Assembly (NCBI RefSeq): GCF_003672135.1 | Contig: NC_039517.1 | Span: forward strand, 1,178,001-1,242,000 | From: Ooceraea biroi | Lineage: Eukaryota > Arthropoda > Insecta > Hymenoptera > Formicidae | Direction: 5' to 3' | DNA: 64,000 nucleotides | Shown: positions 12,569-25,246 of the stretch, piece by piece | How positions within the stretch are numbered: position 1 is the stretch's first letter | Layout of the letters: every line of letters begins with the position of its first letter | Made by a program: the position numbers and the translations under genes | The notes under the pieces: generated by a model | What the model saw: the letters and a program-made list of their open reading frames with translations, nothing else | Databases searched by the model: none | Told to the model about the DNA's origin: nothing

Positions 12569-15093
12569 ATCGGGGAACGAAAGGGTTGGGGCACCAACGT
12601 AGGTTTTATAGTAATGTCTACCGAGTCCCCGCACGTTGGCGTGCGTCCATGTGAATACGCGTCAACGATCTCGCGTGCGAAACGCACACTGCCGCACGCT
12701 CCTCTGCCCGTTCACCCCCCGTACATTTTCCGCAATATCTACGTACGGCGAGGAGAGGAGGAGGAAGCGGGGGTGGTGAAGAAGCGGGCGGACGTTGGAG
12801 GGACGGGAGGAAGACGGAGATAGAGAAAGTACGGGTTACGTACTACTACGGACTCCGCGGGGCGGATGGCGTGGACCCCTTGGATGGTTGCCTCATGAAA
12901 GATGCATAAGACGACTCACCGGGGGCGCGATAAAGAGTCGACAACAGACAGACCGACAGTCACCCCAGTGCACCCCCTAATACCCCCGGTGCAATACACT
13001 GCCACAGAGAGCGGCATCGGCATACAAGAATTGGTACGGATGATGCGACCGCCACCCACCGACCACCGCAGAGGGGGTGAGGGACGATCGCCCCCGCTAT
13101 CAATTAATTATAATCTAGATTGATGGATCCGATCCACGTCGCCCCGTAACGGAGATTAGTCTCGCTTCTGTCGTTGTCGTGCTTGTCATCGAGACTCTCA
13201 CCGCCCTCTCCGCGTTCCACCCTCTCGCCGCCTCCTTCAGACCAGTCGAAAAATTTCAGCGATTCCATCAGCGGCAGCGTAGAACGATACTCGACTTGTG
13301 TGCCGATCCGTTAACTTCGATCGGCGATTTCGTGGCAGAACCAGGAGGAACAATCCGAGAAGGCGAACGTCAGAGCGAAAGACAGAGAGAGAGAGAACGC
13401 GAGAGGGAGCGAGGAGGGCACATCGGCCGATGTAACACAGAGTTACGTTTGTCGAGGTCTGTGGGCTAATGGCATGCAAGTGAGCGGTGGCGATGGCGGC
13501 AGCCTCCCGGCCCGTCGCGCGCCCGGTCGATAGGAATTAGCATTTTTATGGGTCTATCTCGCTTACGTGTTACGGTGCTCCGTAGCACGTAGATTCCTCG
13601 GCATTGTTCACGCACGCACGCACGCTCGCTCGTTTGCGAGTTCTTGCGCGAGTCCCTCTGCCGGGGCCTCCCCGATACGGTGGCGAGTGCGATCTGCCGA
13701 GAGCAACGGCGAAAAAACTTGCGCCCCTCTTGTACGATCGACCGACCTCTTGGACGGATCGAGCGATCGCCAGCTAATTGGCGAGCCTCCGCGTCAGCGA
13801 GTTTGTCGAAAAAGTGGACGACGGTGACTCGCGTGTATCAAAGTTCCATCGACTGTGCGGAGTTGGTGCCTCCGTGCAGCACTTCTGTCTGCCATCGCGT
13901 ATATCACGATATCACGCATTTCTAAGCAACTGTTCTTCCTGAATGGACGTCTCTCGCGTCGACTGACCCTAAATGACAAAATTCTCGACGAAGCGGTCAG
14001 TTCAAGAAGCGAATAAGTTATCGAGAACGCAGCGTTCTCATCGAAGGGATTACAATGGATCATCGCGTCATCGCGTTTAACGTTCCACGCGCGTGTCGTA
14101 TTTTATCCAACTGGTGATCCTAATCCGAGGTCGTGAACGCGCGCGACTTGCGGGATGCTCATGCGATAGCTTTCGGACAGTCGGACATAGGAAGCTGGAT
14201 CGCAAGTCGAGCGTGTCCCGATCATGGCGTTGTTCTTCGAGGCGAGGCGAGGCCAAGGCGTTATCGGTGGCGAAACGCCTGGGCGGTATAGCGCGCTCGA
14301 AGGGTAAACACGCGCGTGCACCCCCTCCGTCAAAGCCTACACGCGGTCTATGGGGTGTTTAGTGCGTATTACGTGGAGGAGGCGGCCACGGGGGACGGTT
14401 ACGGGATCGGGGAGAAACGATGAAGACGAAGACAGACAGTCGGCCAGATAGATAGAGGACGCGAAAGGCGGAAAGGCGGGTGGAGGGCGGGCGGGAGGAA
14501 GAGTGGAAGGCAAGAGCGAGGGAAAGTAAGGGTGCGCGAGAGGGTGTGCGAGAGAAAGGGACAACGAGGGGAACTCGTCGAAAGGGCCGAGGGTCTTCGG
14601 GCGAAAGGCGCCTGCGCGTTTCCATGGGCACCGTGTCTATACGCCCCCTCTTCCGCGTAATACGCGAGGGGGGTCTACATGTCCCGTTCCAGCGCACTCG
14701 CGTCCCCCCTTTTAGTCACTCCATCTCGTTCTGTCACTGCTCGTTCTCCGCCGTTCGGCGGCCTGTAGCGGCCGGCACTCCGAGAGGGATCTCTCCTCCG
14801 GCACAGACACCCTCTGTAACGGCGCACCCTTCTCTTCTTTCCTCTCGGTGATCTCGCCTCCTCTCGTCTCGGCCTGTCGTCGCGCGTTTTGCCCGGTTTT
14901 TGCCCCGTTGTTTCCGCGCCGTCTAACGCCAAGGCCGCGTGGTCACGCGAATTGCTTGATGGTACTCGGAGGGCCTCGGAACTTTCATGGAACTCGTACG
15001 GAGTCGCTCGGCGTTCGCGAGGATTTAGGATCGGTCGCATTGATCTTCCACGCGAGGTCGAAGTTTTCCGAAGTCACTTGAAGCAGTCGAGCG

Positions 15094-15118
15094 ATTAAAC
15101 GGCGATGTGCCGTTTAAT
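15094..15118. repeat. Short perfect hairpin
   Basis: ATTAAACGGC and its exact complement separated by five bases (GATGT). It lies in otherwise unremarkable noncoding sequence. Its function is unknown. Confidence 0.8.
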
Positions 15119-15939
15119 TTTATTACATTATTATATTATGGGGTCTCGTGGGGGCCCTTGTAGTTCCGGAAATAGTGAAACCAGATGTTCCGACTGGAAC
15201 GATAATAAGTTCCGCCATTAACCTTTCCGGCCAGTAAATTGATTTAATTCACGCTAATTTATCGCTAGTCAGAACGACGTTTCGCACAAGTAGCCCTTAA
15301 ACTGGCCGGTCGTTGGGCCGAGGAAAGATCGATTTTGCGCCATTGTATGCAAGAAACCCGCCGTCCGATTCCGTTGTAAAAACATCGCTCGACTCTCGCC
15401 GTTTCAGTTTCAACAAAATCGGCTTGTCCGCCGCGCGCCGCTTTTTCGGACTTTACATTCAGGTCCGTGTTTTGTACGATGGCCGACTCGACGAACACGA
15501 GACGGGGAACAGGTAGGAAGAGAGAGGAAGAGAAAGAGACAAATGAAAGAGAGAGAGAGAAAAGAGAGGAGACAGAGAGGTACAAAAAGCTGCTGTGAGC
15601 TACACACTGAAAGTCGAGAACATCGGATGGAGCGACGCGGCCGCCTACTTCGATCTGCGAGACACGCTCCGTTACGCGTGTACCAACACACTCTCGCCTT
15701 TGCGCGCGCGCGCGCGCGTGTGTGTTGGTGCGTGCAACGCGATCGCAGATTCGGAGAAGTTCGATCCGCCCGCTGGCAAAAAGCGAAATCGATCGAGCGC
15801 TTTCGGACTGAAACTGAAAGTCCGACGTTAACGTAGAAATTAGTCGCGTGACAAAAAAAATTGATCCTTTCTTTAAATTTTTTTTGTTAAAACAGAACGC
15901 TCGAGGATATTTTCAAATATTTTATTATTTTTAATTATA

Positions 15940-16565
15940 CAGGGTGTTTCCTCTAACTGTAGCACTTAGAATATCTCTGCTTCCTTTGATGATATGAAAA
16001 AAGTCAAAGGACGAAAATTGTTCGATTCAAAGAGACTAGTACTCTGGTAAGAAAATTATTTGTTTTAATGTGACCTTTCACAAGATATCAAGGTCATGAA
16101 CATTTTTTTAAATGACATGGTATATTTTCCTTAACGAAATGATGTAGCTTGTAAAAAAACAAATTCAACCATACAGAATATGTTGACCTTCAAATGACTT
16201 TGAACCACAAAAATCACATTTAGGAAAAGAAACTCTATTTATTGTATAACTACAAAGATATACCTTTTTTACAGATGTTCGAAATGATCACCGTTTACTT
16301 CCATACACTTTCGAATTCGATGAATAAACGATTGTTTTACGTTTTTGAGAGATTCCGAAGTAATTGCGGTGCACGCACGCTGAATTCTTTCTCGCATATC
16401 TTCAGGTGTTGTCGGAATATCGCGATAAACTTCATTTTTTAGGTGTCCCCAAAGAAAAAAATCAAGAGGCGTAAGATCTGGTGATCGAGCCGGCCAAGAA
16501 ATTCTTCCACCACGTCCAATCCAGCGATCAGGAAATGATTCGTTGAGTATGTTCCGTGCAAATGA
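15940..16565 (-). mobile_element. Truncated Tc1/mariner-type (DDE_3) transposon, 3' part
   Basis: An AT-rich fragment carrying the C-terminal part of a transposase on the minus strand, followed by about 330 bp of 3' noncoding sequence. The terminus, in element sense, ends at CAGGGTGTTTCC (15940 onward) preceded by TA, which is a common terminus type of insect Tc1/mariner-like elements. The 5' part, including the DNA-binding domain and the first two catalytic residues, is missing. Homology stops near 16565 and GC-rich host-like sequence resumes. I found no matching second end, so the copy is truncated. Confidence 0.8.
16269..16563 (-). pseudogene. DDE_3-type transposase C-terminal fragment
   Basis: An uninterrupted frame of about 98 codons ending with a TAA at 16269-16271. 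It reads ...NESFPDRWIGRGGRISWPAR, then SPDLTPLDFFLWG, then a helical tail (HLKNEVYRDIPTTPEDM...) and the end NGDHFEHL. The SPDLTPLD block is the third catalytic motif of mariner-like enzymes; the last aspartate of LTPLD (codon 16461-16463) corresponds to the third catalytic acid. The fragment has no stop codons, but the N-terminal two thirds is absent, so it cannot be active. A longer open frame on the same strand at 16439-16927 uses a different phase and is spurious. Confidence 0.9.
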
Positions 16566-19500
16566 AGTTTCTTCAGGTTCCGACAGCTCTCTACAATGAT
16601 AAACGGAGAACGGTCGATGAATGCACAGTACGCGAGTCGCACATCGAGTTTCAGTCGCGCGCGGTTGTATGTATATGATCTAATCGTACGAGCGATCATA
16701 TTGTACAACAATTTACCTGACACGTATTTTTTTACGGTTGGTACACGTGCACGCGCGCGGAGTGCCAAGGTCAGTGGCACTCGCCGCACTCGGATTATCG
16801 TATCGCGTCGCAATGCGGCGACTAGTATACCGCAAATCCGGAATACTCGTGTGTCATTACTTAAGCGTCGGCTCGCCGACAGTCGCGAGTGCGCGCGCGA
16901 ATGTCTAGGATTTCTCTTACGCAACAACCTGTTTTACGACGGGCATTATCCCACGCGAATCGCGTGGGCCACGGCATTGACTCGCCGTGTGCCGACTGCA
17001 TTTATGAGAACCGCTCGAGCAAGCCGCAAAGCGGCGATCGCGAAAGGGGCCGCCGCATGCAACATCCTTGACGCATCCCTCGCAGCACTCGCAGCCTGCC
17101 CTCGTGACGTAGCCCATGCGCGAGTTCTCCGGGACTCGTCCGGCCCGATCGAGCGTCTGTAATTGTCGGCGATTACTCGGCGATCACTCGTCATCAATCG
17201 CACGAAGGCGCGATGCGAGAAGAACCGACAACGCTATTTACAATTATCCCGGGCACGCACCGGCTACACGCCAATTTACATGGCGATTATTAATTACGTT
17301 ATTATGGTTATAATTTGCGGGACGCGCGCGCGCCCGAAAGATGGGTATCTTCCGGCGCGATAACACGTATGTACGTTGCGAACGCGCGAGTGCGCACGTA
17401 TAATTTTAACCCTCGAGAGTGGAAGTCCCGCGTGACGCCACGGCGTCTGCTCATGGACGCCAAATTAAGGTTTCCGAAGTAGTCTCCTGCGTCGCCCATC
17501 GATCACGTAATTTCCTCGGCGAAATTCGAAATTCGTAGCAGCAGCTGTGTATTTGTCTACAACAATGCATTCACCTGCCATCAAATACAAACTGCAACTA
17601 TTTATATTTTGTTACGTGTAACTTTAATATACTTTTATTAACACGATTTATTGTGACAGAATTTAGTTTAATATAATTTTAATATTATTACACGCAGCAA
17701 AGTGTGAAACGATAACTCTCTACGTTCTACGAGAGAGGATTTGTCCAATGATTCATTAAGCGCGCCCCAATTTATGAATTATTTCCCAAATAAATGCCTA
17801 GTTGCTTGGATGATCGGCGATGCGTGGAGGCAGAAGGAGAAAGAGGATTTGGAATCGGCGATTTCCTTAATGCAGCGCAGCGCAGAGGGTGGTAGAAGTC
17901 GTTCATATAAAAAGGGCTGTTTATGATTTTTCTATTGAAGCGTAACTAGGTGGCACGCGAGGTGGTACGGGTAATAAAGTCCTTTACGCGGCAACTAACC
18001 GCGCTACCGATCCGGGGGAGGGTTCGAGCGGGCGCCGTGCGCGTTTACCGTTTACTATCGGCGTTACAGCCGGTCGTACACATAAATCGCTTTACGATCT
18101 GTCGCTAAAAACGGATTTCATGCGAAAGTAGGTAGCTGCCCGGTAACCGCAACCGCCGCATCCTTTAACTCGAGAGAGAGAAAGAGAAACGCACGGATAG
18201 AGAAAGAGGGAGAAAGAATCAGATCGCGCCAGATATGCACGGGGCATTAGAGGCGATCTCGCAGCGGGATCGATCGACCGATCGATCGGAGGAACCGCCG
18301 TTCCGACGGCTGTTTCGCGCCGATTCGCGAAACGCGAGCCGGCAACATTTCCATAATCGCCTCGTAACCAACGATCCGTCAACGCGAAACGGAACGACCG
18401 TGAGGATGAAGGTGCAACGAGACGGTTCCTCCTCCCTAGAAAGCGGAGCCGGACGCGCTATCAGGCCACTTTGCTCAACTTTCGCGAAATATTCGCTCGG
18501 CGAGAATCGCTCGCGATTTGGCGAATCGATCGTTGTCCAAAGTATCGCGCAATTACCAATCCTCGTTACGAGCAAAATTTGAATAATAATTGAAATAATA
18601 ATTCAATTTAACATGTTTTTAACGTCGTCGGAGTTAGGAAACATTATTTAAGAATATTCGTTTATCGTCATCGTCGACGTCTTTGTCGTCGCTTTCAAGG
18701 ACCGGCGATATGGCGAGAGTCGACCGCGAGAGATCAGAAACTGCGACCGTCGCGAGGAGCGATGAGCAGGGCGAGGGGGCCGAGGGTGAGGGGGCGAGTG
18801 AGGGTGATAACGGAGGAGCGGGCGAGTGGGACGTGAGCGAAACGGAGGACAAGATGATGGATGGTCCCTCTCCACCCTTAGGTGCGCCGCGCGCGCGAAG
18901 TGAGGGCGTCCCGACGCTGACGACGATGCTGACGCTAATGAGCAAAATATGAGGCGCCACCCTGCCACCCCTCTTCCGTCTTTCCGCGTCCCCTCGTCTC
19001 GTGTCTCCCTCCGCCCTATCTTCGTCTTCACCCTCGTCGAAGTAACGGCGAATACTCTTTCTCGGCTCTGCCGCTCCTCCCTGGCCTCGCCAGGTATCGA
19101 TTGTCGTTCGCTCGAGGAAGAAGTAGAAGAAATAGAAGAAGCAGAAGAGGCAGGGAGACAGAAGCGGACGAGCAAGGAAGAGCAAAGACTGCGTTCCGGA
19201 ACGAAAACAAGACGATCCGTCCGTCTGATTACTCGTCGTTCTCTTTTCCGCCTTCTCCTTTTCCACTCCACGACTCGCGAGATATTCCTCGCGTATATTC
19301 CATTCTCGATTTGTTCAAGTGTATTACCGTATTTTGATCACGGTCGTCTTTCGCGCGGACTGTGGGCAGATCTTTTGTCTTTGACTTCCGAGTAATTTAA
19401 CATACGTTTGACTCGAGCATTTAATTTACATTGAAAAGATTTCGCGCAATTTGCTCTTAACAGCACTGCTTTACCGCTTCCCCTAATTTCTCCTGTCCTT

Positions 19501-19920
19501 TTAGTCGCGCCTTTTACGACAGACAAGACTTAGTCTGGGATTATTCTTTACGCACCCAAAATCTACACACGGGGATGGAAGTGCATTCGTTTCCCGGTCG
19601 GATCTCGAATAAACACCGCGTCGCTCGTGGTGAACACCGTGCCTCGAAATATCGTCGACGACATGGTCGTATCTCGCGACTATAAAGCAGGATGATGAGC
19701 CAGAATGAAAAAGAGAAAGAGAAAAAGGGACCACGCAGAGATGCGAGGAAGAAGAGGGTGAGATGGATCGGTGGTGGAGTCGTCTTCGCGAATAGTAATG
19801 GTCGCACGAGTATCGTAAAATCTAAAAAAAATATCGCCAATGTGGGAATATAACGAGCGATCTTCGGTGCAGAACTAATAGCATATGGCAATCGACGATG
19901 TAAACCGAACAGGCCAGGAA
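16566..19920. other. Noncoding stretch right of the DDE_3 fragment
   Basis: CpG-rich sequence with an AT-rich island at about 17540-17760, a GA tract near 18170-18215, a purine-rich tract at about 18720-18870, and GAAGAA-type repeats near 19120-19165. Two overlapping ~210-codon minus-strand frames (about 18634-19271) and an acidic plus-strand frame (18710-18952) compete for the same low-complexity DNA. I call no gene. Confidence 0.55.
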
Positions 19921-20465
19921 CTCTCAGTTGGAATCACTGATGAAATTCTCGGAATCAAGGCAATTCTTGGAATTGCAATTATTAGAATTTGATCTCGTGC
20001 CACCTCTTGCCAATTCATGTTCTCCTGTTACAAAACTAAATTTTCGGACCAGAAATCGGAGCTACGACGAAAACCTTTGAAAACCGATTACTGGAATTGC
20101 AAAAAATTCTTGGAATCAGAGCAATTTCTGGAATCGCAATTCTTGGAATTTCTAATCGTGCCACCTTTTGCCAACTCATGTACTCCTGTTAAAAATTTAA
20201 CTTTTCGAGCTAGAAATCGGATCGAGACGGCGAAAAAGTTTTAGCGACAATTCCTGGAATTGCAAAATATTCTTGGAATTGGAGCAATTCCTGGAATCGC
20301 AATTCTCGGAATTTCTAATCGTGCCACTTTTTGCCAACTCATGTTCTCCTATTACAAAACTATTTTTTCGGACTAAAAATTACATTACACCAACAAAGAA
20401 TTTTTGAAAATAATTCGTAGAATCATTAATGAAATTTTGGGAGTTGGAGCTATTTCTTGAATTCG
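19921..20465. repeat. Tandem repeat, ~162-bp period, about 3.3 copies
   Basis: A degenerate satellite-like array. The anchor CGTGCCAC recurs at 19996, 20157 and 20320 (spacings 161 and 163). Each unit has a head rich in TTCTTGGAATTGCAA-type motifs (starting near 19930, 20085, 20245 and 20410) and a tail reading like TTGCCAACTCATGTTCTCCT. Units 2 and 3 are the closest to each other; the fourth head is the most diverged and its tail is lost. Just downstream (20498-20540) is a degenerate CAT/CAC/CAG run. No coding frame runs through the array. Confidence 0.9.
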
Positions 20466-21608
20466 TTGTGCATCCCTTGACCCTATCTTTTGCCCAGCAT
20501 CATCACTAGCATCAGCACCACTACCATCATGGTCACAAACCCAATGCGAGCGTCAGCACCACAGTCGCCATGGGGTTAGTGCCGGATGTCCACACTCGTT
20601 TTTACCGCGAACGAGATGCTCCGACGAGGAAAAAGGGAGCCGTTTAATTTCATTTCGCTGGCACCGCCCCGACTCTCGACGCCCGGAGCGACGGAGGCAC
20701 CGCGAAAAAGAAACCCTTCGATGTTTTACGAGCGTCCTCGGGCTCTCCTAGCCTCTCCCGACGCGTTCACTAGCATACCGTTTGCGCGGACCGGGTTCCT
20801 CCCTCGAAAATTCGCTTACGTCCGCTCGCGTGTGTCGCAAGACCTTCGTTAAGCGTGTCGAGACGGCATCACGCGGAATTTTCGCTCTCCACGCCGTGCA
20901 GTCTTCGCTGCAACGATTCCGTAATCGACAATGCAACGTGCGAACGGAAAGGATCGAACGACTTTATCGCGCCACGAAAGCGGATAATTTGCCGCGTGAT
21001 CAGATCGGAGGATCCCTCTAGATCGAGAAGAATGCTGGAAATGATTATATCACGGGGAGGATTGGATGATTTAGAAAGGGGCGAGGGTTCCGTCCACGAT
21101 GCAAATACACCCATCGCGCCGCTTCGTCCCGACTCGTTTCGCGCGTCTTCACTCCTTTTATTGGGTCACTCCATTTTTGTGTTAACGATCCCGTTTCGCT
21201 GTCACGCCTACCCACCGCGGAGACGCACAAGAAAGGTTTTTGCGGCGCGGCTCGCGGCGAGAGCTCGCTCGCAGCCTCGTTAGAAATTACCGTGCAGCCC
21301 ATCCTTCTCGCCGTTAATGAAAGCCGGGGCTGCGCACGGCGAAGATTATTCGCGGTTTTTACATGCCGAGGCCATTCAACGCACGGACGCGCAAGACGCG
21401 CGCAGCCTCCCGGTCCAGACGAGAACACCGGGCTGACTGTCGAAAAGATAAAGACAAAGACAAAGACAAAGAGAATGAGAGGAAGAGCGAGAATGAGAGA
21501 ACAACGGGGGTAGGCTAATTAATTTGGCAAATCATCGCGTCGCAGTGTAAACAGGGTGGTTCGATCTGTCTTTCCCGCACAAAGGGGGTGTCGACCAGAA
21601 TGAGTAAG

Positions 21609-21640
21609 GGCGGCGGCAGCGGCGGCGGCGGTGGTGATGG
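21609..21640. repeat. GGC-rich trinucleotide tract
   Basis: Imperfect GGC/GGT units (GGCGGCGGCAGCGGC...) grading into GGTGATGG. There is no supporting coding context. Confidence 0.8.
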
Positions 21641-24600
21641 CTGTAGAGGGAGGGCGGGCGCGGGGGATGTTCACCCGCCGCGAGGGTGATATCAAAGGGG
21701 AAGACGAGGGATATCAATCCCCGGAGAAGCCACGGGGACTCAGCCTCAACGCCGACTGTATAGCCGACGCTTCCGCAGTTCTCAACCGCGAAATCCTCCG
21801 TTCGAATTTATCGCCGTCGTAACCGAACGCTTCCTTTCCCCGTAAACTGGTATACCCCGTAAACGCGGCCGCGCCGCGCCACGTCGAACACCTTCCCGTT
21901 ATTTTTTCAGGATACGCCTGATCTCACCGGCGGATCGTTCCTCTCGTTCTCTCACCCTCTCCTTCGCCGGACGGTATCTCGTATTTATGTACAGGTGGAC
22001 TTTGATGGTTCCACGGTGCGTTAAATCGTTCCGAGTGAATACCGTAGGATCATCTGAGCAGACACCGTGCGGGTAAATCCGGCTTCTCTCTCGCGCCGGA
22101 TGTAATTCCACAGCGAGCGGAATAAATCGAAGCAAAGATCGAAAGAATGCTCTGTGAATAGTCAGTCCGTCTTTTCTTGTAGACAATTTTTTCAATGATT
22201 AATTGACTTTCCACCGATCGATCTGCGACCGCGCTCGCGTGACGGTCGGGAGTTCGACCGCCGGCAGTGACAAGAAACGGGAACAGCAGGGTTTGAGCGG
22301 CATGGGCTTCCTCTCCCCGCAGTTGTGTATCTTATCGCGGAATCGAGCACGGTGCGAGGTCAAGGCGCGCTATCGTGGCCGCGCGAGCCGCCACGGGTAA
22401 CCCCGTGGACATACGAGGTCAGCCTGGTCAGATCTTCGATCTGGACTCGGTCCTCCTCGCGGTGAGCTACGAGCGCTTCACGTGCGCGCGATCCGCGCCG
22501 CGACATAAACCCGCCGTTTTATTTCGGCGCTGGACGACTTAAAGTGTCCACGTGATCTCCGCGGCGACGCGAAAAGCCGTCGCGGTACGACAGAAATCCC
22601 CGGCATCCCTACCGAATGACCCCGAGCGACGTCGTTTCCTGCGGCCTCCCTCCGCTGACCTGAATTCGCCGGTGCACCAACTTAATAACGACGGCGAAGC
22701 GTAAGCAACGGCGAAACGAAGGGTGGAACGTCAACGACGCTGGCGACGGCAGGAATCGTCCCCGCAACGGTATGATTCACCTGCAATATCATCCCCCGGA
22801 ATTCTCGGCAAGTTGGGATAATCTCGCGCGCGCGCGGTCGTCATCCGGAATCGTCGAGTAAACGTCGCCGTCGCTTGGTTATCTTCGACCGCCAACAAAA
22901 GCCGACGTAGAATATGAAGGAAATCGCGAGAGCACCCCTACAGACTCCTTTCCTCTCTCGTCGGTTCTCCGTGTCTCCCTTTCTCTCGCTCCCTCTTTTT
23001 CCAGGTCCCTCTCTCTCTTTCTTCTTCCTTCTCGTTTACTGTCTGTCTCTCCCTTGCTCTTCCGCCCAGCCGACGAAACTGCCATCGCTCCGTCTCCGTC
23101 CCGTCTCCTTTCTCTCTATCGTGAGATAGGGGACCGAAGGGGTGCACCGGGCGCGCGGGGTGGTTCTTTCCCTCCTGTGACGGAGGAGTTGAGAGTGCCG
23201 TTGAATATGCATGAGGAGCTCCGGCTCCTATCTACCGTCCTAAAAACATTCAGTCGACGCTGAAACGACCGATGCTCGGACCGACCGCGCGCCTCGTCGC
23301 TCGCCAATCAATGTCTCCGACAGGCTCGTCTTGCGAAAATTTCCGTGAGAGACGCCGAGACGACGATTCCCTTGTAGCCACCGATGGAGGAGACCCAACG
23401 ACGAGGAAAAGAGAGAGAGAGAGAGTCTCTCTCGCGTCTGTTCCATCCACCTCTTCATCGCCCCCTGGCCCTCTCCCCCCCCCCGACGTAACGCTGCCAT
23501 TGGCCGCAGACGTGCGCTGACATTTTTATTCCCCCGGCCGAGGGAAACCGCGGGGCTTCACTGTGCCCCGGGGAATGTTTATTTCGCTGAATTTAGATCA
23601 CCATTCTTGCTGACGTGCCGCTGCTTCCCGACTGAATTTTTAACCAGTCCTCCGACAACTGCTCGGTGAAGGCGTTAACGTTTACGGATATTTTACAATC
23701 CCTCACCCCCCCCCCCATCTCTCTGTCTTTTTCTCCTTTTCGTTGAGTTTGCTCTGCAGTCTACCACTTTGCCTCTTAAAGTCATCATCGAATCTCGTCT
23801 CGCAGACGAGATACAGATCCACGTTTGCCTTCACGTTTTCCTCTTTAATGTATAAGAGCTACGTGGATCTGGAGAGCGCGTGGTTGCAAAATTGCCGAGA
23901 ACATTAAACGCACGCACGCACGCACGCTGCCGCGGTTACGCGTCTCTACCACCCGCCGGAATGGATCTGACATTGGAATTCGTTTGCGGATTGGTTTTAT
24001 CGCGGCGACCATCGGCCGTAATTATGTTGTATCGCGCGCGCTCGCGCGCGCGTGCAAAGTGAGGCGTGTTAAGTGAGCGCGGCTCGCGATTATCTCTCGA
24101 ATCAGACACGGAAGACGCCCGGTGTCTGAAATATGGCTCCTCGATTCCTCGAGGAGGAACGCGATCTCGGCGGCGCGCTACTTAACTACGCGCGGCGGCA
24201 AGCGCATATACGTACGCAGGAATGCTTAATGCATTCAAATGATATTCACTCTCGCGCGCTGACGCGAATGCTTTCGACAAATTAACGCCGTGTATCGAAT
24301 AACTATCTACCGTTCCGCTTACACGCGAATACGAGGGAGTGAGGGAGTGAGAGAGAGCGCACGCGTGAGATGCAGGCGCGCGCGCGTTCGCGGTTCCTCC
24401 GGAGCATCTTGTAAATCAAACGCACGATCGGCAGTCCCGATAAGACGTCCCCAGCGTTTCGCTCGATATAATTCCGCGCAGCATCCGTGATTACGCGCAA
24501 ACGTCCGTGATTATGCGCAACCATCTAAACATTAATTCGAGCGCGATCGCCGCGCTGTAATCCGATAACTCTTTCCGGCAGCGGCAGCTACAGCTCGCTT

Positions 24601-25189
24601 GCGTAATCGTGCACGTCCATTTCGCGGACACGCCGTTGCAAGATAAGGGATCATCGGGGAGTTGCCGCCGCGCGTTCATCCGATACCGATCATCGCCGAG
24701 GCGGTCTCGTCGACGTAGCGCGACGCTACGCGATGCGGTCTGCAACCTGAAACCGTTCGCAGAACTGATTGTTCCAGCAGGAAGTGCGCTCCAGCAGACT
24801 CCTCATCGGTGTGAACCCATAAACGGGATCACGAGCTGATGGACGTGGCTCTGTCGCCATCTCTCGGCGATGCTGGGAGGCAGGGTAGCCATTTTGTTTC
24901 TGGAGGTGGCCAGAAGGTCGCCGTGGTGTCGCGGCACACCCGCGCATGTCCATTGGTCCCTCCTCGTTGTCCTCGGGCTGCTCTCCTCTCCGCTCCGCTT
25001 CCGTCTCTCGCCTAAGCGACATGGCAAGAGACGTATACCCCTTCTTCCACCTTCGGCCACGATTCTCCTCTCTTCCATCCCCCTACGCGAACGCGGCGTG
25101 TTCCCCACCTCGGGTCCGCCACTTCCCCACTTGAGGGGCCCTCGACCACCTCCCTTTTGTACCCGCCGCACCCTCTGACCACCGTTACC

Positions 25190-25246
25190 GTCGTCCTCGT
25201 TGTTGTCGTCGTCATCGTCGTCGTCGTTGTCGTCGTCGTCGTCGAG
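25190..25246. repeat. GTC/GTT trinucleotide tract
   Basis: About 18 units of GTC, GTT or ATC in register. In one frame this reads as poly-valine and on the other strand as poly-Asp/Asn. No convincing exon surrounds it. Confidence 0.85.

Larger units (their letters stand above)
9498..15939. other. Noncoding stretch with tetranucleotide repeats and strand-asymmetric tracts
   Basis: About 6.4 kb with no supported gene. Degenerate TGCC/GTCG/CGTG/CGTA tetranucleotides fill 9720-9870. The top strand is strongly pyrimidine-rich at about 10060-10480 and 11260-11400, and purine-rich at about 14460-14600 and 15520-15580. A GAG/GAC trinucleotide tract lies at 12517-12568 and a CGCA run near 13610-13632. 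A perfect 10-bp-stem hairpin sits at 15094-15118. Open frames of about 150-210 residues here are byproducts of these tracts. Confidence 0.55.

Noticed and set aside
12326..12823. 165-codon frame with a Glu/Asp run
   Set aside because: The acidic run comes from a GAG/GAC repeat; the rest lacks recognisable similarity and overlaps a minus-strand frame of similar length.
15583..15831. Possible exon reading SYTLKVENIGWSDAAAYFD...
   Set aside because: The peptide looks protein-like, but upstream is a purine-rich GA tract with no polypyrimidine stretch for an acceptor, the frame runs into a GCGC repeat, and I recognise no family.
16439..16927. 162-codon minus-strand frame over the DDE_3 fragment
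   Set aside because: It is in a different phase from the recognisable transposase peptide and continues into unrelated host-like sequence.
18634..19271. Two ~210-codon minus-strand frames and an acidic plus-strand frame
   Set aside because: All share the same low-complexity purine/pyrimidine DNA; none has domain similarity.
19921..20465. CRISPR-like array
   Set aside because: The repeat unit is about 162 bp and degenerate along its whole length, without short identical repeats and unique spacers; the genome is eukaryotic.
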